Assembly (NCBI RefSeq): GCF_027923555.1
Contig: NZ_AP025523.1
Coordinates: 3,166,484 to 3,230,483 of the forward strand
DNA length: 64,000 nt
Source of the DNA: Vulcanimicrobium alpinum
GTDB taxonomy: Bacteria; Vulcanimicrobiota; Vulcanimicrobiia; Vulcanimicrobiales; Vulcanimicrobiaceae
Direction: 5' to 3'
Shown piece by piece: positions 58,532 through 64,000 of the stretch. The position numbers were made by a program, and so were the translations under genes. The notes beneath the pieces are model-generated. The model was not told the origin of the DNA and did no database searches. It saw only the letters and a list, made by a program, of their open reading frames with translations. Each line of letters begins with the position of its first letter. Within the stretch, counting starts at the first letter, position 1.

Positions 58532-59098
58532 TTGCGTTTTCCCCTGCCGGCGCTCGTCGCCGTGCTCGCCGCCGGCTCGATCGCCTCCGCCGCCACGCCG
58601 CCGCCGAAAGCCGCTCCGAACGCCCCGAAGGGCTCCGCAGCGCAGCGCATCAACGTCGAAAAACTGCAGCCGCGGGCGATCTTTCCGAAGGTCCCGCTGC
58701 ACACCGAGGTCGTCGTCGAGATCAATAAACTCGGCCAAGTCGCGCGCGTGCGCTCGATCAAACCGTCCCACGATCGGGGCTTCGACGCGCGTATGTACGG
58801 AAACGCGCTTCAGGCGTTTATCCGCACCCCCGACGGCAAAGTCGTCCTGGGGACCTACCGGCTGACCTACGACTACGACCCCAAGTCGCTCCGGATTCGC
58901 CGCGACGTGGCCCTCATCAAGGCCGGCGGCGTCAATCCCAACGCCACCGGGGCGGCGACGGATATGATGGAGATCGCCCGCCGCAACGGGAAACGCGCCG
59001 CGCCGGTCGGGCCGGTCACCCCGGCGCCCAACCCCGCGCCTAGCGTCAACGTGAAGCGGATGCCCGACCTGCCGCAGGTGATGCAGACGCCGCACTGA
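58532..59098 (+). CDS. Secreted TonB-C-like domain protein
   Basis: 188 residues from TTG 58532 with GAGGA 6 bases upstream. Signal peptide (about 1-22), then a beta-alpha-beta segment VVVEINKLGQVARVRSIKPS and FDARMYGNALQAFIRTPDGK, the pattern of TonB C-terminal-type domains, and a Pro/Ala-rich tail. No TonB-type N-terminal helix plus Pro-linker, so not a TonB protein itself. Confidence 0.62.
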   Translation: MRFPLPALVAVLAAGSIASAATPPPKAAPNAPKGSAAQRINVEKLQPRAIFPKVPLHTEVVVEINKLGQVARVRSIKPSHDRGFDARMYGNALQAFIRTPDGKVVLGTYRLTYDYDPKSLRIRRDVALIKAGGVNPNATGAATDMMEIARRNGKRAAPVGPVTPAPNPAPSVNVKRMPDLPQVMQTPH

Positions 59099-59136
59099 CG
59101 CGAAGGCACGGAGGCCGGCCCGGCGAACCGCCGACC

Positions 59137-59757
59137 ATGACGCTGGCGTCCGATCAGTCCGACGCACTCGCGCTGCTCGAGCGCACGACGCACGCGCGTG
59201 CGTTCGCGCCGGGACCGCTGCCGCCGATGGCGCTTCGTGCGATCGTCGACGCGGGCCGCAACGCGCCGTCGCTCTACAACACGCAGCCGGTGCGGTTCGT
59301 CGTCGTCCGCGATCCGCAGAAATACGAACTGCTGCGCGCGGCGTGCAACCGTTCGCGCGACACGTTCATGAAGATGCGCGGGCTGTTCTCGCGGATGAAC
59401 GCCCGGCTGCGCGAACCGAGTTACGTCAAGGGACTGGAACGTCAGGCCGCCGGCGACGTCATCCCCGCGCACGGCGTCGCGATCGTGGTGCTGCAGGACG
59501 ATCGGATCCCCGAGAGTTCCGAAGCCTGCGCGTGCGCGCTGATGGCGATGCAGCTCCAGGCGACGAGCCTCGGGCTCGCGAGCCAGTTCACGAGCTGGAC
59601 GCGGGGCCTGGCGTTCGACAAGGAAGCGAAGGCGCTGCTCGACGTCCCGGCCGGGTTCAAGATCTTCACGAGCCTGGTGGTCGGCAACGCGGTGACGCCG
59701 CTGGCGCGCACGCGCAAAGACCGACGCCCGCTCGACGACGCGGTGCGCTGGCTCTGA
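59137..59757 (+). CDS. Nitroreductase-family protein
   Basis: 206 residues. FMN-binding nitroreductase fold: LERTTHARAFAPGPLPPMAL (R-x-x-R-x-F/Y type start), DAGRNAPSLYNTQPVRFVVV (A-P-S-x-x-N-x-Q-P) and a C-terminal ALMAMQLQATSLGLASQFTS. NAD(P)H-dependent reduction of nitro or quinone substrates is the family role; the real substrate is unknown. Confidence 0.85.
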   Translation: MTLASDQSDALALLERTTHARAFAPGPLPPMALRAIVDAGRNAPSLYNTQPVRFVVVRDPQKYELLRAACNRSRDTFMKMRGLFSRMNARLREPSYVKGLERQAAGDVIPAHGVAIVVLQDDRIPESSEACACALMAMQLQATSLGLASQFTSWTRGLAFDKEAKALLDVPAGFKIFTSLVVGNAVTPLARTRKDRRPLDDAVRWL

Positions 59758-59761
59758 GGCC

Positions 59762-60019
59762 GTGTCCCGCCGCAGTCGGCACGTCCCGCCGAAGAGCGGC
59801 AACGCGGCCGAAGACCTCATGCAGTGGTATCTCAAGGATCGCGCCAGCGCCGATACGTGGATCGACACCGACGTCGCGCGTTCGTGCACGTCAAAACAGC
59901 AGTACGCCGACGAGATGGACGCGCGCGCGCATGCGCTGATGAACGGGATGGGGGACGTGCTTTTTTCGTATGAGTGCCGCTACTGCGGCTTCTGGCATCT
60001 GACGCGGCGGCCGACGTAA
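59762..60019 (+). CDS. Small protein with partial zinc-ribbon
   Basis: 85 residues from GTG 59762. Basic N-terminus, then VARSCTSKQQYADEMDARAH and a C-terminal SYECRYCGFWHLTRRP with a CxxC-x3-H group. A lone knuckle plus an upstream cysteine could bind one zinc. Its TAATG junction couples it to the RraB-like gene. Function unknown. Confidence 0.6.
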   Translation: MSRRSRHVPPKSGNAAEDLMQWYLKDRASADTWIDTDVARSCTSKQQYADEMDARAHALMNGMGDVLFSYECRYCGFWHLTRRPT

Positions 60020-60486
60020 TGCCGCTGTTCCGCGAGACGTTCACGGCGCCCGAAGTCGAAGAGGCAATGGAGCGCCTTGCGCCGGCGGACCGCGACCAGA
60101 TGTTCGAGATCGGCCGCCTGGGCGGCGATCACTGGCAGCGCACGCTGGTGACCTCGCGCCTATCATTCGCGCGCGAAGACGCCTCTCGCGCCGCCGCGGC
60201 CGAGTTCGCCGCCGAAGGGTTTACGGTCGACGTCACCGCCGGCGAGCGCGAGGGTGCGCCATGGGCGCTGCGCGCCGAGATCGTCATCATGATCCCGGCG
60301 CCGAACGTCGATGCGCTGTGCACCTTCGCGCGCGACGCCGCCGGCCGCCACGGCGGAACGTTCGAGGGTTGGGACGTGATGCTCGTGCAGTCCAAGTACG
60401 GCCGCTCCGTCGCCCGCCAGCTCGCGCTCGAAGAGATGATGACGAAGATGCGAAAGCTGATGCCGTGGCGGCGCCAAAAGACGTAA
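60019..60486 (+). CDS. RraB-like protein (regulator of ribonuclease E family)
   Basis: 155 residues. The second half (about 65-125: AEFAAEGFTVDVTAGE, IVIMIPAPNVDALCTFARDA, GRHGGTFEGWDVMLV) resembles the RraB ferredoxin-like fold, including the terminal ...YDGWG-type segment; the first half is an added helical region. Whether it binds RNase E cannot be told here. Confidence 0.6.
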   Translation: MPLFRETFTAPEVEEAMERLAPADRDQMFEIGRLGGDHWQRTLVTSRLSFAREDASRAAAAEFAAEGFTVDVTAGEREGAPWALRAEIVIMIPAPNVDALCTFARDAAGRHGGTFEGWDVMLVQSKYGRSVARQLALEEMMTKMRKLMPWRRQKT

Positions 60487-60492
60487 GGCGGC

Positions 60493-61470
60493 ATGCCGGT
60501 CGTCCTGAGTCAGCTCTTTTCGCCGACCGATCGCATCTACGAAGATGCGGAATACGTGCTCTACCACTACCCGCGCGTGTATTTTTCGCGCGTCCGCCGC
60601 TACGAGCCGTTCGTGTATTACCGGCCGCTGGGAAGATCTCGGCGCCGTTACGATTCGATGACGTACTTTGGATACGGCATCATCGGCGAGTGGGACGCCG
60701 ATTGGCGTGATCCGCGATTTCGCTTCGCGAATCTTATCAAGGCCGGTCCGTTTCCGCAGCCGGTCGCTCTGCGCGATGCGCACGGTCTGTTCTACGAAAC
60801 CGAATCCGAAATCGGACCGCAGTTTCAGGCGGCGGTTCGCGAACTTTCCGAGACCGCGTACCACCGCATCTTGTCGGCCGCCGGCGTCACGCAGCATGAC
60901 CTCGACACGATGCCCAGTACCGAAACGGTCGCCGTCAGTCCGTATCCGCTGCCGCTCGTCGCAGCACCGACAGACGCTCTGCGCGAGATCGCCGAGATTC
61001 CACCCGGCGCGGGCTACGTTCCCCGCACCGACAACAGCATCGTGAACGTCTACGAATCAGCTGCGCTGCAGGAGCGCGCGCGGCGTGATCATCAAGAAAC
61101 GCTCCGCATCGTGCAGCGGGCCGTCCTTCGCGCGGGCGGCACGACCTGGTATAACAACAATATCGACCTCTTTGCAGCGGTCGGAAACGAACGTTTCCTT
61201 ATCGAAGCGAAGAGCGTGGGCAGCCCGACGTCGGTGATCGACCGAGCCCGCTATGGGATCGGCCAGCTCGCCGATTACGCATATCGTTACGAATCGCAAA
61301 TCGGAGGTTCGCGCCGCGTCCTCGCATTCGCGAGGGCACCGGAACACGAGAACGCCTGGGTATCCGGCATCCTTGAGAACGAGCGCATCGCGTTCATCGC
61401 CGCATTCGGCGATCGCGTCGTTCCTCTCAACGGGCGTGCGGCAGATCTGCCGTTCGTTGAACCGAGTTGA
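60493..61470 (+). CDS. Solitary PD-(D/E)XK restriction-endonuclease-like protein
   Basis: 325 residues. The C-terminal domain carries a nuclease-type motif: Asp225 in NNNIDLFAAV, then Glu238-x-Lys240 in RFLIEAKSV, a D-x12-ExK spacing, followed by a helix with RARYGIGQLADYAYRYE as in Mrr/restriction-type enzymes. The N-terminal part (about 12-95: YVLYHYPRVYFSRVRRYEPF, VYYRPLG) resembles PUA/EVE-like modules in front of nuclease domains. No methyltransferase gene is adjacent, so a role against modified DNA is possible. Follows the RraB-like gene by 6 bases. Confidence 0.7.
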   Translation: MPVVLSQLFSPTDRIYEDAEYVLYHYPRVYFSRVRRYEPFVYYRPLGRSRRRYDSMTYFGYGIIGEWDADWRDPRFRFANLIKAGPFPQPVALRDAHGLFYETESEIGPQFQAAVRELSETAYHRILSAAGVTQHDLDTMPSTETVAVSPYPLPLVAAPTDALREIAEIPPGAGYVPRTDNSIVNVYESAALQERARRDHQETLRIVQRAVLRAGGTTWYNNNIDLFAAVGNERFLIEAKSVGSPTSVIDRARYGIGQLADYAYRYESQIGGSRRVLAFARAPEHENAWVSGILENERIAFIAAFGDRVVPLNGRAADLPFVEPS

Positions 61471-61515
61471 TTCGTGCCGCTGCTCCTGATGCTGCGCTCG
61501 TCGAGCCGAGCGGCT

Positions 61516-61541
61516 GCGCTTCGACAAGCTCAGCGTGACGG
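61516..61541. repeat. 26-bp dispersed repeat, copy 2 (partner 45919-45944)
   Basis: GCGCTTCGACAAGCTCAGCG then TGACGG. Lies at another convergent gene junction (61470/61530) and contains the stop codon of the minus-strand gene, as in copy 1. Confidence 0.7.
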
Positions 61542-61982
61542 GTCGAAGATCCACTGATCGTCGAGTTCGAGGATCTCGAACCAGTTGCGCAGGTGCGGGT
61601 GCTCGCGGAGGACCGGATAATGCGGGAGCACTTGTGCGAAGTGTTCGTCGTCGCGGATGCCGCGCTGCAGCAGACGCTCGTTGATCGCCGGGAACGTCCC
61701 GGGATCCGCGCGCGCGGTGAGCCAGGCGACGACCTCGTCGTCGTTCGCGGCGTTGCGCACCGCGTCCGCGAACGCGTCTTCGCTCACGCCGAGCCACTCG
61801 AGCAGATACGCGGAGAGACCCGGGCCGATCTTGTAGTATCCGAGCGTACCCTGAAGTTTTGCGCGCATCTTGTCGATCGTGCGCGGCAGCAGCACGAGGC
61901 CGCCGAGCGTCGCGCGCGGCGACCGCGGCGGGTGCGCGCGCAGATCGCAGTCCGGATACGGAAGCGTCGTCGCCTCGCTCAC
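61530..61982 (-). CDS. DUF5069-family protein
   Basis: 150 residues from GTG 61982 (VSEATTLPYPDC). Family-like elements: LPRTIDKMRAKLQGTLGYYK (about 33-52), YLLEWLGVSEDAF and a C-terminal helical region. Function unknown. GTGA overlap with the gentisate dioxygenase gene suggests it belongs to the same catabolic unit. Confidence 0.75.
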   Translation of the reverse strand: MSEATTLPYPDCDLRAHPPRSPRATLGGLVLLPRTIDKMRAKLQGTLGYYKIGPGLSAYLLEWLGVSEDAFADAVRNAANDDEVVAWLTARADPGTFPAINERLLQRGIRDDEHFAQVLPHYPVLREHPHLRNWFEILELDDQWIFDPSR

Positions 61983-62923
61983 GACGCCGACGACTCCGCG
62001 CGATACGCGCCGATCGCTTCGAGGACGGGCCGGTCGTCGAACCGGAAGAGGTAGGTCTCGCGCTGCGCGTCGTGGCGGTATGGCGCCCACGACGGGATGC
62101 AAAACGTGTCGCCGCGCTCCCAGTGCAGGGTCTCGCCGCCGACCTTCGTCGTTCCGCGACCCTCGTAGACGTGGTACACGATCCCCGCCGTCTCGCGGCG
62201 CGACGGCGACGACGTCTTCGCGCTCAGCCGTTCCGCGGCGCAGCCGATGACGCGCGAGACCGATGCACCGGTGCGCTTGTGCGCATAGTCGGCGTACGCG
62301 TACGGTCCCGGCTCCGCGTCGAGCCGCGCCTGCATGTCCTCCCACGGGTACTTGAGGTGCGAGTCTTCGGGCGCGGGCTCGCTGGGGAACTGCTCGGCCG
62401 AGTACGGCTGCGCGAAGTTCGCCGGGAAGAATTGATAGACCGGCAGATCGAGCCCGTCGAGCCACACCATCGGCGTCTTCCCCTCGTGGCCGTGGTCGTG
62501 GAACTCCCACGACGGCGTGAGGATCACGTCGCCGCGCTGCATCGTGACCTTCTCGCCGCCGACCGCGGTGAACGCGCCGTCACCCTCGATGATGAACCGC
62601 AGTGCGAACGCGACGTGACGGTGAGCGCGCGCCACTTCGCCGGGCTTGATCAGCTGCAGGCCGGCGTAGAGCGTGTCGGTCGTCTTCGGCGCTTTGAGCT
62701 TCGGATTCACCAGCATGAAGACGCGGCGCTCCGCATCCTGCGTGCCGACGAGGTTGCCGGAACGCTCCAGCAGCGGGCGCATCAGCGCGTAGCGCCACAC
62801 GTGCGGCACCGCCTTGGGTTCGGGGTGCGGCGGCACCATCGTATCCATCACCGTCCACAGCGGCTGCGCGTCCTGCGCTTCCGCTTCGGCGAAGAGCTGC
62901 TCGAGAGAATCGGTCGCGATCAT
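61979..62923 (-). CDS. Gentisate 1,2-dioxygenase
   Basis: 314 residues, bicupin. Opens gentisate to maleylpyruvate with O2 and Fe(II). First cupin: ARAHRHVAFALRFIIEGDGA (metal His pair about 101-103), then DVILTPSWEFHDHGHEG; second cupin: YHVYEGRGTTKVGGE and FCIPSWAPYRHDA. Somewhat shorter than many homologues (about 340-380). GAGGAG ribosome site before the ATG. Divergent from the IclR regulator by 41 bases; FAH-family hydrolase lies on the other side. Confidence 0.9.
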   Translation of the reverse strand: MIATDSLEQLFAEAEAQDAQPLWTVMDTMVPPHPEPKAVPHVWRYALMRPLLERSGNLVGTQDAERRVFMLVNPKLKAPKTTDTLYAGLQLIKPGEVARAHRHVAFALRFIIEGDGAFTAVGGEKVTMQRGDVILTPSWEFHDHGHEGKTPMVWLDGLDLPVYQFFPANFAQPYSAEQFPSEPAPEDSHLKYPWEDMQARLDAEPGPYAYADYAHKRTGASVSRVIGCAAERLSAKTSSPSRRETAGIVYHVYEGRGTTKVGGETLHWERGDTFCIPSWAPYRHDAQRETYLFRFDDRPVLEAIGAYRAESSAS

Positions 62924-62964
62924 GGGGAGTGCTCCTCCGTCGTGCTGAGGAAAGTGCGCGCGTG

Positions 62965-63744
62965 GTGAGTGCCGACGATGGTGTTCCCGAGAACCCTCGC
63001 CGTCGCGCAGGGGTGCAATCGGTCGAGGTGGGTGCGCTGCTGCTGCGAGCGCTCGCCGATGCCGACGGGCCGCGCTCGCTCGGTGCGCTCGCGCGCGCCG
63101 CGGGGATGTCTTCGGCAAAGGCGCACCGGTATCTGGTCAGTTACGTGCAGGCCGGGCTGGTCGTACAGAGCGAGCGGAGCGGCGGCTACGACCTCGGGCC
63201 GCTCGCCGTGCGGATCGGGCTGGCGGCGCTCGAACGCTTCGACGCGGTCCGCGTCGCGGGCGAGCGGCTCGGCGAGCTGCGCGATGCCGTCGACGCAACC
63301 TCCGCGATCGCGGTCTGGACCGATGCCGGCCCGACCGTCGCGCGGATCGAACTGAGCAAGCATCCGGTCACGCTCGCCGTGCGGGTGGGGACGACGTACC
63401 CGCTGCGAACCACCGCTACGGGCCGGATCTTCCTGGCCTTTGCGCCCGACGCGGTTGCCGCGGGGATGCAGCCGGTCGACCTCGACGATCCGCAGGTTGC
63501 GGGAATACAGGCCGACGTCCGCGCGCGGCATTTGGCCCGGGTCGACGAAACGTTCCTGGTCGGCGTCAGCGCGATGGCGGCCCCGCTCTGGCATCAGGAC
63601 GGACGCCTCGCGGCAGCCGTGACCGTCATCGGGCGCGCGGGCGCGCTCGACCTGGACTGGGACGGCCCGACCGCCCGCGCCCTGCTCGCGTTCACCGCAG
63701 GATGTTCGCCCTTCGCATCGCAAAACGCATTTCGCAATCCGTAG
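62965..63744 (+). CDS. IclR-family transcription regulator
   Basis: 259 residues from GTG 62965. N-terminal winged HTH (about 15-75: RSLGALARAAGMSSAKAHRY) and C-terminal effector domain with TVARIELSKHPVTLAVRVGT, PLRTTATGRIFLAF and FLVGVSAMAAPLWHQDGRLA, all typical. Probably senses an aromatic or gentisate-pathway metabolite and controls the divergent dioxygenase gene and the downstream hydrolase. Confidence 0.88.
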   Translation: MSADDGVPENPRRRAGVQSVEVGALLLRALADADGPRSLGALARAAGMSSAKAHRYLVSYVQAGLVVQSERSGGYDLGPLAVRIGLAALERFDAVRVAGERLGELRDAVDATSAIAVWTDAGPTVARIELSKHPVTLAVRVGTTYPLRTTATGRIFLAFAPDAVAAGMQPVDLDDPQVAGIQADVRARHLARVDETFLVGVSAMAAPLWHQDGRLAAAVTVIGRAGALDLDWDGPTARALLAFTAGCSPFASQNAFRNP

Positions 63745-63757
63745 CCGGAGGTCCCTC

Positions 63758-64000
63758 GTGAGACTCGCCCTATTCAGCACCCCGTCCACCCCCGCGCAGC
63801 CCGCCGTCGTCGAGGGCGACACGCTGCGCCCCATCGAGGGCCTCGCATCGCTCGACGCCCTGCTCGCGCTCGCACCGGCCGAGCGCGACGCCGCCGTGAA
63901 GCGGCTCGGCGCGCCGGTCCCGCTTGCGTCGGCGACGCTGCTCGCGCCGCTACACCCGCGCAAGAACGTCTTCTGCGTCGGCCGCAACTATCTCGCGCAC
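63758..64000 (+). CDS. Fumarylacetoacetate hydrolase-family protein, 3' end outside window
   Basis: 81 codons before the edge, from GTG 63758 with GGAGG 6 bases upstream. N-terminal FAH-type small domain, then PLHPRKNVFCVGRNYLAH at the edge, the usual entry (K-x-(F/L)-C-V/I-G-R-N-Y) into the FAH catalytic domain. Context (gentisate dioxygenase, IclR regulator) suggests fumarylpyruvate or maleylpyruvate hydrolase, but catalytic residues lie outside. Confidence 0.82.
   Translation, partial: MRLALFSTPSTPAQPAVVEGDTLRPIEGLASLDALLALAPAERDAAVKRLGAPVPLASATLLAPLHPRKNVFCVGRNYLAH

Noticed and set aside
1-64000. tRNA, rRNA or CRISPR loci
   Set aside because: No cloverleaf with a TTCGAxTC-type arm, rRNA block or regularly spaced identical repeats was found by reading; a covariance-model search would be needed to be certain.

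Overview
The window comes from a high-GC, diderm (Gram-negative-type) bacterium. Evidence for an outer membrane is direct: LptF/G-type permease, an LptD-like barrel, an LptC-like protein, Lnt and several lipoproteins. The gene content (dcw cluster with MraZ, KGG stress proteins, S1, gentisate catabolism) does not name a phylum on its own. An Eremiobacterota (WPS-2)-like host is a low-confidence guess from memory, not from a search.

Layout. (1) 1-5.0 kb: dcw cluster on the minus strand, mraZ-rsmH-ftsL-ftsI-murE, with a clear four-repeat MraZ operator over its promoter. (2) 5.5-22.9 kb: an insertion-sequence graveyard holding IS3-, IS256-, ISL3- and IS481-family elements, several nested inside each other with intact target duplications. 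Between them sits a stress cassette: two MscS-like TM-helix proteins, a LEA-like protein, an ECF sigma/anti-sigma operon, an AI-2E-family permease and a YrzE-like membrane gene broken by an IS. (3) 23.3-31.8 kb: a tightly coupled operon for a group-4 (Hyf/Hyc-like) hydrogenase-type membrane complex. It is headed and closed by two paralogous cysteine-free ArsR regulators and carries small accessory genes (a DUF4177-like protein and a FabZ-like hotdog protein). IS481 ends flank the island on both sides. (4) 31.9-34.4 kb: more IS debris, a second identical ISL3 copy, and a decayed phosphoketolase gene. (5) 34.4-42.3 kb: cell-envelope block (lytic transglycosylase, LptF/G, LptD-like, a metallothionein too short for usual ORF cut-offs, lipoprotein, Lnt, LptC-like). 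(6) 42.3-45.9 kb: KGG proteins, D-aminoacylase, Crp/Fnr regulator. (7) 45.9-58.3 kb: minus-strand housekeeping genes fabH, coaE, rpsA, mutM, DUF192, polA and an MG-domain protein. (8) 58.3-64 kb: small zinc-ribbon proteins, nitroreductase, RraB-like protein, a lone PD-(D/E)XK nuclease, then a gentisate cluster (DUF5069, gentisate dioxygenase, IclR regulator, FAH-family hydrolase running off the right edge).

The part most worth attention is the 23.3-31.8 kb island. Its subunit set matches what I recall of the Mycobacterium tuberculosis Rv0081-Rv0087 locus. Here, however, the catalytic subunit keeps all four metal-binding cysteines but has lost the usual L1 histidine, has Asn at the L2 acidic position, and ends three residues after the last cysteine. 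No formate dehydrogenase, ferredoxin-type subunit or Hyp maturation gene lies in the window.
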